A DNA stretch of 64,000 nucleotides from Pseudomonas sp. 8O. Its GTDB lineage: Bacteria > Pseudomonadota > Gammaproteobacteria > Pseudomonadales > Pseudomonadaceae. How positions within the stretch are numbered: the stretch's first letter is position 1; the number at the start of each line of letters is the position of its first letter. The notes beneath the pieces are model-generated. The model ran no database searches. It had not been told where the DNA came from and worked only from the letters and a program-made list of their open reading frames with translations. Below are positions 34,596-49,300 of this stretch, piece by piece. A program made the translations under genes and the position numbers. The stretch lies in the NCBI RefSeq assembly GCF_902506495.1, contig NZ_LR733263.1, positions 101,371 through 165,370 of the forward strand. The letters are read 5' to 3'.

Positions 34596-34734
34596 AAAAT
34601 CGATTTGACGCTGCTGCGCTTGGGCATGCTGCGTTGGAGAAAAACTCGAGATGCTCATTTGCTTCAGCAAACTCCGCTCTCTCGTTTCTCTCCGCCTTGC
34701 CTGCTCGTCGCTCGCGACGCGGCAAATCGATTTT
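34596..34734. repeat. Palindromic intergenic element between guaB and guaA
   Basis: The 139-bp segment is bounded by inverted copies AAAATCGATTTG (34596-34607) and CAAATCGATTTT (34723-34734) and has further internal symmetry (GGAGAAA... near 34635 against ...TTTCTCTCC near 34693; TGCTCATTTGC against GCAAACTCC). It has no coding capacity. It looks like a small mobile or structured repeat placed inside the guaBA transcript. Confidence 0.6.
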
Positions 34735-34748
34735 ACAATGTATGAATA

Positions 34749-34772
34749 ACGGGGCTGTTCGATCAGCCCCGT
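34749..34772 (+). terminator. Hairpin before guaA (terminator or attenuator-like)
   Basis: ACGGGGCTG / CAGCCCCGT, a perfect 9-bp stem with a 6-base loop, followed by GTCATTTG rather than a U-run. It lies 31 bases before the guaA start within the guaB-guaA gap and could reduce read-through. Confidence 0.5.
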
Positions 34773-34802
34773 GTCATTTGTGAATACCTACGAGAGACGG
34801 CC

Positions 34803-36380
34803 ATGGCCCACGACATTCACGCCCACCGCATCCTCATTCTGGACTTCGGTTCCCAGTACACCCAACTGATCGCCCGCCGCGTGCGCGAGATCGGCGTCTA
34901 TTGCGAGCTGCACCCCTGGGACATGAGCGACGAGGACATCTGCGCCTTCGCACCGCGCGGCATCATCCTCGCCGGTGGCCCGGAGTCGGTGCACGAAGCA
35001 GGTAGTCCGCGTGCTCCGCAAGCCGTGTTCGACCTGAACGTGCCGGTACTGGGCATCTGCTACGGCATGCAAACCATGGCCGAGCAGCTCGGCGGCAAGG
35101 TCGAAGGTTCCGACCTACGTGAGTTCGGCTACGCCCGTGTCGACGTGGTCGGCAAGAGCCAGTTGCTGGCCGGCATCGAAGACCATGTCGACGCCGACGG
35201 CGTGCTCGGTCTCGACGTGTGGATGAGCCACGGCGACAAGGTCACCCGTCTGCCGGAAGGCTTCCACATCCTTGCCAGCACCCCGAGCTGCCCGATCGCC
35301 GCCATGTGCGACGACACTCGCCACTACTACGGCGTGCAGTTCCACCCGGAAGTGACTCACACCAAACAGGGCGGTCGCATCCTTTCGCGCTTCGTGCTGG
35401 AAGTCAGCGGCTGTGAAGCCCTGTGGACCCCGGCCAACATCGTCGAAGACGCCATCGCTGCCGTACGCGCCCAGGTCGGCGATGCCAACGTGCTGCTCGG
35501 CCTGTCCGGCGGTGTCGACTCCTCCGTGGTCGCCGCGCTGCTGCACAAGGCCATCGGCGACCAGCTGACCTGCGTATTCGTCGACAATGGCCTGCTGCGT
35601 CTGCACGAAGGCGATCAGGTCATGGCCATGTTCGCCGAGAACATGGGCGTCAAGGTGATCCGTGCTGATGCCGAAGAGCAGTTCCTTGGCAACCTGGCCG
35701 GCGAGTCCGACCCGGAGAAGAAGCGCAAGATCATCGGTCGCACCTTCATCGATGTGTTCGATGCGCAGGCCAGCAAGCTGGACAATATCCAATTCCTCGC
35801 CCAGGGCACCATCTACCCGGACGTGATCGAGTCGGCTGGCGCCAAGAGTGGCAAGGCCCATGTGATCAAGAGCCACCACAACGTTGGCGGCCTGCCGGAG
35901 GAAATGAACCTCAAGCTGGTCGAGCCGCTGCGTGAGCTGTTCAAGGACGAAGTGCGCAAGATCGGCCTGGAACTGGGCCTGCCCTACGACATGGTCTACC
36001 GCCACCCGTTCCCGGGTCCGGGCCTGGGTGTGCGCATCCTCGGCGAAGTGAAGAAGGAATACGCCGACATCCTGCGCCGCGCCGACCACATCTTCATCGA
36101 AGAACTGCGCAAGGCCGACTGGTACCACAAGACCAGCCAGGCATTCGTGGTGTTCCAGCCGGTGAAATCGGTTGGCGTGGTCGGTGATGGTCGTCGCTAC
36201 GCCTGGGTCGTCGCCCTGCGCGCGGTGGAAACCGTCGACTTCATGACCGCTCGCTGGGCGCACCTGCCTTACGAGCTGCTGGAGACCGTCAGCGGCCGCA
36301 TCATCAACGAGATCGAAGGCATCTCCCGCGTCACCTACGACGTGTCGAGCAAGCCGCCAGCGACCATCGAGTGGGAGTGA
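34803..36380 (+). CDS. guaA: GMP synthase (glutamine-hydrolysing)
   Basis: A 525-residue enzyme converting XMP to GMP. The N-terminal class I amidotransferase has nucleophile Cys86 in [12 protein letters not shown] and the HPE of FHPEVTH. The ATP-pyrophosphatase domain has the P-loop [13 protein letters not shown] near residue 235, and the C-terminal dimerisation domain ends in ATIEWE, the usual terminus. Ribosome site GAGAG before the ATG. Confidence 0.97.
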   Translation: MAHDIHAHRILILDFGSQYTQLIARRVREIGVYCELHPWDMSDEDICAFAPRGIILAGGPESVHEAGSPRAPQAVFDLNVPVLGICYGMQTMAEQLGGKVEGSDLREFGYARVDVVGKSQLLAGIEDHVDADGVLGLDVWMSHGDKVTRLPEGFHILASTPSCPIAAMCDDTRHYYGVQFHPEVTHTKQGGRILSRFVLEVSGCEALWTPANIVEDAIAAVRAQVGDANVLLGLSGGVDSSVVAALLHKAIGDQLTCVFVDNGLLRLHEGDQVMAMFAENMGVKVIRADAEEQFLGNLAGESDPEKKRKIIGRTFIDVFDAQASKLDNIQFLAQGTIYPDVIESAGAKSGKAHVIKSHHNVGGLPEEMNLKLVEPLRELFKDEVRKIGLELGLPYDMVYRHPFPGPGLGVRILGEVKKEYADILRRADHIFIEELRKADWYHKTSQAFVVFQPVKSVGVVGDGRRYAWVVALRAVETVDFMTARWAHLPYELLETVSGRIINEIEGISRVTYDVSSKPPATIEWE

Positions 36381-37022
36381 AGCCAGGTCCTTCCGAGCTT
36401 CGGTAGCAATCTATAGATGCCGTGACGTGTTGATTCAGAAGAAAGTCGTCATGGTATCTGTCGGTGGCTATCGCTGGGCAGCAGAAGGCTCTGGCGGTAG
36501 GGGCAACGGTAGGCATCGGCGGCCTGATGAAGACCCTCCCGCTGCTATCGGAGCTGACGGTAAATCTCCTCCAGGGAAGCCTGCGCCATGCGGCTTTCCC
36601 TGCATCAGCAGGCCTCCTGGCCCTCGACGGTAAAGGCCGTCATGAGCCCGGTCTCAGGCAAAACTCAAGCCCTGCAAGGCTTCCGGGCGTGCTGGCCAGC
36701 ATTCCAGCAATCAAAGCAGACACCCGAAGAGCGTCAGTGGTGGGTGTTCTCGCGTCAGTGAGTTTTCCCCGTGCTCTGCGTGGCTATGCGCTCTATCTGG
36801 TAAGCGGTCCGGCACCGCCCTGCGCTCCGATCAAGCAATTGAGGTGGTGCGCGCCTGGTGCATAACTGGCTCAATATCAAGAGATATCAGTAAATCTATA
36901 TGTAAGTCATTATCGTTTTGATGTGTGTTTTCTGCTATGTTGCCGCCGCCAACCAGGCGGTATCGCCACGATAGAAAGATGACAAGGCAGGCCGCTGACA
37001 CGCCTCTTAACCGATAAGGACC
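36381..37022. other. 640-bp intergenic region with a weak small ORF
   Basis: No recognised gene lies between guaA and the second TonB receptor. A 57-codon frame at 36588-36761 (+; contains SGKTQALQGFRACWPAFQQ) and a longer overlapping frame at 36464-36865 are open, but neither shows a family or a good ribosome site, and the region may be a decayed gene. The last 130 bp are AT-rich and contain the receptor promoter region. Confidence 0.4.
36903..36923 (+). promoter_or_regulatory. Candidate Fur box for the second TonB receptor
   Basis: TAAGTCATTATCGTTTTGAT, a partial match to the Fur 19-mer, 106 bases upstream of the receptor start and inside an AT-rich stretch. The match is weaker than that at 33004. 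Confidence 0.35.
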
Positions 37023-37028
37023 ATGAGC

Positions 37029-39191
37029 ATGACCGATAGTAAGAACGGGGTTCTCGATACACGAGCGCCCTGGCGGCGCGTTACCAGCGTTGCTCTGTTT
37101 TGCACGCCGCTGGTGGCTGCGCCTCTATACGTTCAGGCGCAAGAGGCAAGCGCAGCCGCAGAGGATGAACCCTTTCGTCTCGCGCCAATTATCGTCAACG
37201 CCAAGGCCTCGGCAGGTGATGATGCCAGCTCGGTCGTCGCTCAGGAGCTCTGGGTCGGCGGCAAGGTCGCTACCAGTATCCTCAATACCCCGGCTTCGGT
37301 TTCCGTTATCACGCAGAAAGAAATCGAACAGCGCAGTGCCAGCACCACTGAAGAAGTGCTGAAATATACGCCGGGTGTTATTACCGACTACTACAGCACC
37401 GATGACCGCAACGATTATTTCCAGATCCGTGGCTTCAATGCCACTACCTATCGCGATGGCCTGACCCTGGGCTCGATGCGTGGCGTGCGTGAAGATTCGT
37501 TCGCCTATGAGCGTGTCGAGGTGCTACGCGGCGCCAACTCCACGCTGTTCGGTCCGGCCGACCCGGGTGGCTCGGTGAACTTCGTAACCAAGAAGCCGCG
37601 CTTCGACAAGTTCGGTCAGGTCTACGCAAGCTACGGCTCGTTCAATCACAAGGAAACCGGTATCGACGTTGGCGATTCGCTGGATGCGAATCAGACTCTG
37701 GCTTATCGCTTCACCGGCAAGTTTCAGGACAGTGACCGTGAATACGATCATTCTCGTGACGACAACCAACTCGCCATGGGCGGCCTGACTTGGGCTCCGA
37801 CTGCTTTTACCTCGGCGACGCTGGTCGTGGATCACCTCAAGAGAAAGAGCACGCCCAATAGCGGCGGTTATCCGATGGACAGGGAGTATGACCGTGATGA
37901 GTTCTTCGGCGAGCCTGGCTACAACTTCCACGATGTCGAGCGTACCAATATCAGCGGCAGTCTCAGTCACGACTTCGACAACGGCTTCGTACTGCGTAGC
38001 AACGTACGTTACAGCGAACTGCACGATGATTATGGTTATGCCTATCTGACCGGAGTCCGCACGGGAGACATGCTGGATCGCGCTATCCTGGGTGCAGACA
38101 ATGAGGCTGAGCAGGTCAACGGCAACCTGATGCTGCAGTACGACGCCCGTTTTGGGAATATCGACAGCAGCACCACGGTCGGGGTGGAGTACGGCGACTC
38201 GTCGACCGACGAAAGCGCTGTATATCAGGGGATCGATCCCATCAGCGTTACCAACCCCGTGTACACCGGCGTTGCTTCAGGACTTTTGCCTTATCTCAAC
38301 AGAAAACAGGAATACACCACCAAGTCGGTATTCCTGCAGCAGAACCTGTCGTTCTACGAACGTTTTATTGTCACGGCCGGTGTTCGTAACGACTCCATGG
38401 ATCTGTCCAGCAAGGGATTCAACACCTTCAATGTTGTCCCGGAGTTTAATGACAGCGATAGCTTCTCAGAGACCTCTTATCGCGCGGCACTGACCTATAT
38501 CGCCACTGACGAAATTTCCACCTACATCAGCATGGTGGAGTCCGTCGCCGTACCAGAGGTCGGCACCACCCCGGAGCGCGGAAGGCAGTACGAAGTAGGG
38601 GTGAAGTATTCGCCAGTGGCGATGAATGCGTTGTTCTCTGCTGCCATCTATGAGCTGACTCAGGAAGATGTCACCACGGCGGTTGTTCAGCAGAATGGCG
38701 TTATTGACTTGCAGAGCGTGGGCGAGCAGCGTGTGCGTGGCCTCGAGCTTGAGGCCAAGGCCGAGCTGACAGAGAACCTGAGCCTGGTTGGCGGTTACAC
38801 CTACATGGATACCGAGGTGCTTCGTGGTGCACTGCAAGTGTGGAACGGGACGGGCTATGGCGCCGTATCGATCAAGGGTAATGAGCTCGTTACCGCTCCC
38901 AAGCATTCGGCTTCGCTCTGGACTTATTACAGCGTGCCGGGAACGGATATTAGTGTCGGTCTAGGCGCTCGTTATGTTGGTGCTTACCACTTCAATGACC
39001 TCAACGACAACGGCGAAAGCGATGGCACTACTCTGTTCGACGCCGCCTTCACCTACAACATCGTCAAGGGTACGGATCTGGCTCTGAACGTCAGCAATCT
39101 GCTGGATGAGCAGCACGTGGTCGGCTCCGGTACTGCTGACTACTACAACCCGGGCCGTGAGGTTACCGCCAAGCTGAGCTACAGCTGGTAA
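37029..39191 (+). CDS. TonB-dependent siderophore receptor (second)
   Basis: A 720-residue outer-membrane receptor. The signal peptide probably ends at VQAQ near residue 40. The TonB box/plug shows VSVITQKEIEQRSASTTEEV and VEVLRGANSTLFGPADPGGSVNF, and the barrel ends REVTAKLSYSW with a terminal aromatic residue. It is not a close paralogue of the receptor at 30878. The ATG at 37029 is preferred because AAGGA lies eight bases upstream; the ATG at 37023 is too close to it. The ligand is unknown. Confidence 0.92.
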   Translation: MTDSKNGVLDTRAPWRRVTSVALFCTPLVAAPLYVQAQEASAAAEDEPFRLAPIIVNAKASAGDDASSVVAQELWVGGKVATSILNTPASVSVITQKEIEQRSASTTEEVLKYTPGVITDYYSTDDRNDYFQIRGFNATTYRDGLTLGSMRGVREDSFAYERVEVLRGANSTLFGPADPGGSVNFVTKKPRFDKFGQVYASYGSFNHKETGIDVGDSLDANQTLAYRFTGKFQDSDREYDHSRDDNQLAMGGLTWAPTAFTSATLVVDHLKRKSTPNSGGYPMDREYDRDEFFGEPGYNFHDVERTNISGSLSHDFDNGFVLRSNVRYSELHDDYGYAYLTGVRTGDMLDRAILGADNEAEQVNGNLMLQYDARFGNIDSSTTVGVEYGDSSTDESAVYQGIDPISVTNPVYTGVASGLLPYLNRKQEYTTKSVFLQQNLSFYERFIVTAGVRNDSMDLSSKGFNTFNVVPEFNDSDSFSETSYRAALTYIATDEISTYISMVESVAVPEVGTTPERGRQYEVGVKYSPVAMNALFSAAIYELTQEDVTTAVVQQNGVIDLQSVGEQRVRGLELEAKAELTENLSLVGGYTYMDTEVLRGALQVWNGTGYGAVSIKGNELVTAPKHSASLWTYYSVPGTDISVGLGARYVGAYHFNDLNDNGESDGTTLFDAAFTYNIVKGTDLALNVSNLLDEQHVVGSGTADYYNPGREVTAKLSYSW

Positions 39192-39256
39192 GTCGGCCCA
39201 GGCGCCCGGACGGGGCCAGTAGCCATTGGTTGGCATTGGCTTCAGGGCTCAATGAA

Positions 39257-39280
39257 GAAACCGGCTTCGGCCGGTTTTTT
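39257..39280 (+). terminator. Rho-independent terminator after the second receptor
   Basis: AAACCGGC TTCG GCCGGTTT followed by further T residues, a strong UUCG-tetraloop hairpin 66 bases after the receptor stop. The stem is symmetric with A on the left, so it could also serve the convergent gene at 39296. Confidence 0.85.
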
Positions 39281-39295
39281 CATGGCTGCATGCTT

Positions 39296-39811
39296 TCAGT
39301 GTGGCAGCAGAGACAGCGTGACGGTGAGTGCGAACAGGCTCAGGCTCAGAAAACTGATCAGCAGCAGGCGTCTGTCATTACGAATCTGGCTGGTGAGTAT
39401 CGCCTTGCGCAGGCGCCAGTCGCAGGCAATCGTGACCCAGCGTTTTTCCAGCAGCTGGCGCCAATCTTCATCGCTTAGCCAGCAGGCGATGTGGTGTGCC
39501 GGTAAATCCAGCGCAGGGAACAACTCCTCGCACGTCAACGGGCCCAGGGATACCTGAAAGCGCTGACCGTGACGCTCGCAATCGAGTTCAAGGCGGATTT
39601 GCGGGCGGGTATCCTGGACGTGAATGTCTTCAGGATCAGGTGTGAATACTTCGTAGGACGTGATTTGCGCCGTGCCTGGACGCAACAAGGCTCTGCGGAT
39701 TTTTTCCCAGAGCAGTCGCATAAGTTTGTAAGAGGCCCAGGCGGAAAATGCGAAAAGCAGCAGGCTGATCAGCCATAGTAGGCCGCCGAGCACGATGAAT
39801 AGCACTATCAC
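39296..39811 (-). CDS. Hypothetical membrane protein
   Basis: A 171-residue protein with an N-terminal helix (residues 2-27), a soluble middle of about 110 residues, and a C-terminal helix (LLLISFLSLSLFALTVTLSLL). I recognise no family. It starts with GTG two bases after the stop of the upstream membrane-protein gene, so the pair is one operon and perhaps one complex. Confidence 0.6.
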   Translation of the reverse strand: MIVLFIVLGGLLWLISLLLFAFSAWASYKLMRLLWEKIRRALLRPGTAQITSYEVFTPDPEDIHVQDTRPQIRLELDCERHGQRFQVSLGPLTCEELFPALDLPAHHIACWLSDEDWRQLLEKRWVTIACDWRLRKAILTSQIRNDRRLLLISFLSLSLFALTVTLSLLPH

Positions 39812-39813
39812 GC

Positions 39814-40284
39814 TCAGAACCCTGTAAGCAGTGTCGGCGCGGCTTCCCAGATGAGGTAGCCCATGATCATCAGCATGATTGCGGCGAAGGGCGATGCGGC
39901 GCTTGGGGCTTCGGGGGAGGCATCGGCCGGGTTCGCTTTGGGAACGTATAGCAGAAAGGTTCCTTCCTGCTGGTTGAGCTCGACATGCTCTTGGTTGAGC
40001 ACGAGATGCTCCACTTCGTAGGTGTGTTGTTCGTACTCGTAACGCAGGCGATAGACGGGCTTGAGGCTGACCATTGTGTTTTTGCCAACGCTGATGCGTG
40101 CGTTGACAAGCTTTTGATCGATGATCGCCGCTTTTACGATGTCGTGCGGGCGGCTCAGCCGGTAGCAGTCAGTCCAGATCATTTCCCCAAACGCAGCCAT
40201 GAGCCCGATCCACATGAGCAGGAGCATGGGGGTTATCGCCACCATCATGATTGCCAAGGGGGCGTCGAAGAAGAAACTGTCCAT
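39814..40284 (-). CDS. Hypothetical membrane protein (DUF3592-like)
   Basis: A 156-residue protein with helices at residues about 8-36 and 132-152. The middle (KPVYRLRYEYEQHTYEVEHLVL, EGTFLLYVPKANPADA) resembles the small beta domain of DUF3592 proteins. Function unknown. First gene of a two-gene operon with 39296-39811, and divergent from cumA. Confidence 0.6.
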   Translation of the reverse strand: MDSFFFDAPLAIMMVAITPMLLLMWIGLMAAFGEMIWTDCYRLSRPHDIVKAAIIDQKLVNARISVGKNTMVSLKPVYRLRYEYEQHTYEVEHLVLNQEHVELNQQEGTFLLYVPKANPADASPEAPSAASPFAAIMLMIMGYLIWEAAPTLLTGF

Positions 40285-40464
40285 GTTCTGGTGAGCGTTC
40301 CTGTGAAGTGCCCTGCGATTCTATACCGATCGGCGGTTTCCTATCTGGGCGGTATCTCGCACCTGGTGCCGCGGCAATTTGTCTTGCCGGGGCGCTCGTC
40401 TGGTCATCCATGAAAATGAGAAGATACCGCAATTGAGTATGCCCGCAGATTGCCGAGGATGAAG

Positions 40465-41838
40465 ATGTCGTTTACCCGTAGACAAGTGCTCGCCGGGCTT
40501 GCTGGCCTGGGTGTTGCCGGCTTCGGCGCTGGCGGTGTGCGTTACTGGTTGGGGCGCCCGGAGAACGTGGCGAGCCATGACTACGAGCTGATCGCCGCGC
40601 CGCTGGATCTTGAACTGGTGCCGGGGCATGTGACGCCGGCCTGGGCCTACGGCGGTCAGGCACCCGGGTTAGAGTTGCGTTGCCGTCAGGGCGAGCGCTT
40701 GCGAGTGCGCTTCATCAACAAGCTGGAGCAGCAGAGCACCATCCACTGGCATGGTATCCGCCTGCCGCTGGAGATGGACGGCGTGCCCTACGTTTCCCAG
40801 GCGCCGGTACTGCCGGGCGAGTACTTCGATTACGACTTCATCTGCCACGATGCTGGCAGCTTCTGGTACCACCCGCACACCACCAGCGCCGAGCAGTTGG
40901 GGCGTGGCCTGGTCGGGCCGCTGATCGTCGAGGAGCGCGAGCCAACCGGCTTCCGCCATGAGCGCACGCTGAGCCTGAAGACCTGGCACATCGACGAGCA
41001 AGGCGCCTTCACCGAGTTTCTGGTGCCGCGCCAGGCGGCGCGCGAAGGTACGCGTGGACGCTTGACCACCATCAACGGTGAGTCCAATCCGACCCTCGAA
41101 TTGCCAGAGGGGCAGGTGGTGCGCCTGCGTCTGATCAATGTCGACAGCACCATCACCTATCGCCTCAATCTGCCGGGTGGTGAGGCGCGCATCTACGCGC
41201 TGGACGGCAACCCGGTTCAGCCGCGCCCTTTGGGCAAGGAGTACTGGCTGGGGCCAGGTATGCGTATCGACCTGGCGCTCAAGGTTCCCGCTGCTGGAGA
41301 GGAGTTGTCCCTGCGTAACGGACCGCTGCGCCTGGCGACCTTGAAGGGCATCGCCAGTAGCGAAGTGGCCGGGGATTGGCCGCCGGCGTTGCCGGCCAAC
41401 CCGATCGCCGAGCCTGACCTGTCACGTGCCGAGACATTGCGCTTCAACTTCGAGTGGGCCGCCGCGCTGGCCTCGCCGGCCGACGAGGCCGCCGGTCGCT
41501 ACAAGTACTGGCAGATCAACGGCCAGGCCTGGGATATCAACGACAAGACCTGTGCCGACCGCCCGATTGCAACGCTGAAGAAGGATGGTCACTACATCTT
41601 CGTGCTGCGCAACATGGCGCAGTATCAGCACCCGATTCACCTGCACGGCATGACCTTCAAGGTGCTGGGTTCGGATCGACGCAAGATCGTTCCGTATTTC
41701 ACCGACACCTACCTGCTGGGCAAGAACGAGACGGCGCGCATCGCCTTCGTTGCCGATAATCCTGGGGTGTGGATGTTCCATTGCCACGTCATCGACCATA
41801 TGGAAACGGGGCTGATGGCGGCCATCGAAGTGGTGTAG
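40465..41838 (+). CDS. cumA: Multicopper oxidase, CumA-like
   Basis: A 457-residue Tat-exported multicopper oxidase. The twin-arginine signal MSFTRRQVLAGLAGLGVAGF opens the protein. Copper ligands are visible: HWHG (94-96), WYHPH (136-138), HPIHLHG in the C-terminal third, and HCHVIDHMETGL at 439-450 with the type 1 Cys440. The sequence and the following tadA gene match the cumA(-cumB) pair of pseudomonads. CumA was originally linked to Mn(II) oxidation, but later genetic work in P. putida questioned that role, so the natural substrate is open. The ATG at 40465 has GAGG six bases upstream. Confidence 0.88.
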   Translation: MSFTRRQVLAGLAGLGVAGFGAGGVRYWLGRPENVASHDYELIAAPLDLELVPGHVTPAWAYGGQAPGLELRCRQGERLRVRFINKLEQQSTIHWHGIRLPLEMDGVPYVSQAPVLPGEYFDYDFICHDAGSFWYHPHTTSAEQLGRGLVGPLIVEEREPTGFRHERTLSLKTWHIDEQGAFTEFLVPRQAAREGTRGRLTTINGESNPTLELPEGQVVRLRLINVDSTITYRLNLPGGEARIYALDGNPVQPRPLGKEYWLGPGMRIDLALKVPAAGEELSLRNGPLRLATLKGIASSEVAGDWPPALPANPIAEPDLSRAETLRFNFEWAAALASPADEAAGRYKYWQINGQAWDINDKTCADRPIATLKKDGHYIFVLRNMAQYQHPIHLHGMTFKVLGSDRRKIVPYFTDTYLLGKNETARIAFVADNPGVWMFHCHVIDHMETGLMAAIEVV

Positions 41839-41894
41839 GGTAGGCGCCGTTTTCAGGTCCGCCTCGCAGAGCGGTCACCCTTCGGATTGATGCA

Positions 41895-42371
41895 ATGAAA
41901 CGACCGCAGATCATCGACCGCTCGCGTGACGAGCATTTCATGCGCCTGGCGCTGGCGCAGGCGCGTTTGGGCGCGGAGCAGGGCGAGGTGCCGGTCGGCG
42001 CCGTGCTGGTGCAGGATGGCGAGGTGGTGGGGCAGGGCTTCAACTGCCCGATCCTGCGTCACGACCCCAGTGCCCATGCCGAGATGGTGGCGATCCGCGC
42101 GGCAGCGCAAGGCGTGCAGAACTATCGGCTGCCTGGCAGCACCCTGTACGTCACGCTGGAGCCCTGCAGCATGTGCGCCGGCCTGATCGTGCATGCTCGC
42201 ATCGCCCGGGTGGTTTACGCCGCCAGCGAGCCGCGCGCGGGGGTGGCGATCAGCCAGGGGCAGTTCTTCGATCAGGGTTTTCTCAATCACCGCGTACGCG
42301 TGGAGGGTGGGTTGCTGGCCGAGGAGAGCGGGGCGCTGCTGAAAGAGTTCTTCAAGGCTCGACGAGGCTGA
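41895..42371 (+). CDS. tadA: tRNA-specific adenosine-34 deaminase
   Basis: A 158-residue zinc deaminase that converts A34 to inosine in tRNA-Arg(ACG). The zinc/catalytic motif H61-A-E63 and P90-C91-x2-C94 (LEPCSMCAGLI) are intact. The FNCPILRHDPSAHAEM stretch is typical of TadA. It lies 56 bp after cumA and 21 bp before the small secreted protein. Confidence 0.95.
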   Translation: MKRPQIIDRSRDEHFMRLALAQARLGAEQGEVPVGAVLVQDGEVVGQGFNCPILRHDPSAHAEMVAIRAAAQGVQNYRLPGSTLYVTLEPCSMCAGLIVHARIARVVYAASEPRAGVAISQGQFFDQGFLNHRVRVEGGLLAEESGALLKEFFKARRG

Positions 42372-42392
42372 GCGTTCATACAGGGAATGAGC

Positions 42393-42860
42393 ATGAACAA
42401 ACGGATATTGAGTGTGTTGGCGCTCCTGGCTACGCCAGTGTTCGCTGAGCAATCCGGGGTGTATCTGATCGCCAGCGTGCAGCTGGGCGGCTCCAATCTG
42501 GCGCAGAGCATTTTCCTGCATGAGCCGCAGATCGCCACGCTTGAAGAGTGCCAGGAGGCCGTGCGTGTCGGCCAGCGTGATCGCGACTGGCAGCGTTATC
42601 ACCACATCTTCATGCGTGATCGCTTTCAGGGCTTTACCGGTCATCTCGACTATCGCTGCGTGTTCAGTGCTCAGCGTTTCAGCGCCTGGAACGACCGCGC
42701 GCGTTACGCCCATCCCTATCTGATCAGCATCGACGAGCAGGCCAATCTGCAGGTCGAGCGGATGGCGAGTCAGGCGCAGTGTGCGACTCGCCTCAAAAGC
42801 TTGCCACAGGCTCGGCAGTCGATCAGTCGCTGTGCGGTGGGGAGTCAGGGCTTGCTCTGA
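42393..42860 (+). CDS. Hypothetical secreted protein
   Basis: A 155-residue protein with a signal peptide cleaved probably after VFA (residue 18). The mature part has four cysteines (EECQEA, YRCVFS, QCATRL, RCAVG) that could form two disulfides; no family is recognised. The ATG at 42393 is chosen because GGGA lies six bases upstream. The stop is three bases before the MITE-like element, so its native 3' end may have been close by. Confidence 0.65.
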   Translation: MNKRILSVLALLATPVFAEQSGVYLIASVQLGGSNLAQSIFLHEPQIATLEECQEAVRVGQRDRDWQRYHHIFMRDRFQGFTGHLDYRCVFSAQRFSAWNDRARYAHPYLISIDEQANLQVERMASQAQCATRLKSLPQARQSISRCAVGSQGLL

Positions 42861-42863
42861 CTG

Positions 42864-48661
<5,798 letters not shown>

Positions 48662-48667
48662 TAGCGG

Positions 48668-48863
48668 CCGCGTAGCGGCCCTCTGATGACCCTCTCCCGC
48701 TCGCGGTAGAGGGTGCCCGAAGGGCGGGAGAGGGCAAAAGCGGCCGCGCACCAGTCTTCTGATGACCCTCTCCCGCAAGCGGGAGAGGGGAGCAGGGCCC
48801 GTAGCCCGGATGCAATCCGGGAAAACGCCGTCACTCCTCGCCCCGGATTTCATCCGGGCTACA
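48668..48863. repeat. Cluster of palindromic repeats after purL
   Basis: Two related hairpin units (GACCCTCTCCCGC... with GCGGGAGAGGG partners at about 48688-48737 and 48761-48789) are followed by GTAGCCCGGATGCAATCCGG and its inverted partner CCGGATTTCATCCGGGCTAC (48800-48863). Such sequences are dispersed repeats in Pseudomonas and neighbours. They could end the purL transcript. No gene lies in this 210-bp stretch. Confidence 0.7.
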
Positions 48864-48874
48864 TAGGCCCAACC

Positions 48875-49144
48875 ATGGCCGATGATCCCCGCGTTGTCCT
48901 TCCCGAAGTTCGCCTGGTCAAACCCGGTGAAACTCATCGTCTTTGCCGCTGCGGGCACTCGCCCGAGATGCCGAACTGTACATCCAACTGCGTCCAGGCC
49001 CTGATTCTGCGCCCCGAGCGGGAGCAGCGTCTGCTGCTATGCCGCTGTAGCCGATCCGCAAACCCGCCCTACTGCGACGGTAGCCACAGCCCGCCGGCCT
49101 CTGGTCTGGCCGACAAATGGCGGCGTTTTTTCAGCGGTCGCTGA
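48875..49144 (+). CDS. CDGSH iron-sulfur domain protein (two motifs)
   Basis: An 89-residue protein with two CDGSH-type motifs. The second is canonical, CRCSRSANPPYCDGSH (three Cys plus His ligands for a 2Fe-2S cluster). The first, CRCGHSPEMPNCTSNC, has Cys in place of the usual Asp-Gly-Ser-His end. Redox or cluster-transfer roles are proposed for bacterial members. The ATG at 48875 lies within the repeat-bordered leader and has no strong ribosome site. Confidence 0.8.
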   Translation: MADDPRVVLPEVRLVKPGETHRLCRCGHSPEMPNCTSNCVQALILRPEREQRLLLCRCSRSANPPYCDGSHSPPASGLADKWRRFFSGR

Positions 49145-49231
49145 GAACGCCACGCCCGTCGCCTGAGTCGAAGGCTGCAGATCGTCTTAATTCTACGTGT
49201 GGATTTGTGCGGGCGATCTCAAGACAACTCC

Positions 49232-49246
49232 ATGTCAAAGTGACAT
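49232..49246. promoter_or_regulatory. Small perfect palindrome upstream of the Nif3-like gene
   Basis: ATGTCA AAG TGACAT, a perfect 6-3-6 inverted repeat 55 bases before the start of the next gene, in an AT-richer 156-bp gap. Possible operator; the regulator is unknown. Confidence 0.3.
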
Positions 49247-49300
49247 CATATTGGCGTCATGGCTTGTCTGTTGTTCGGTTGCCCATCTGCGGAGAACTTG

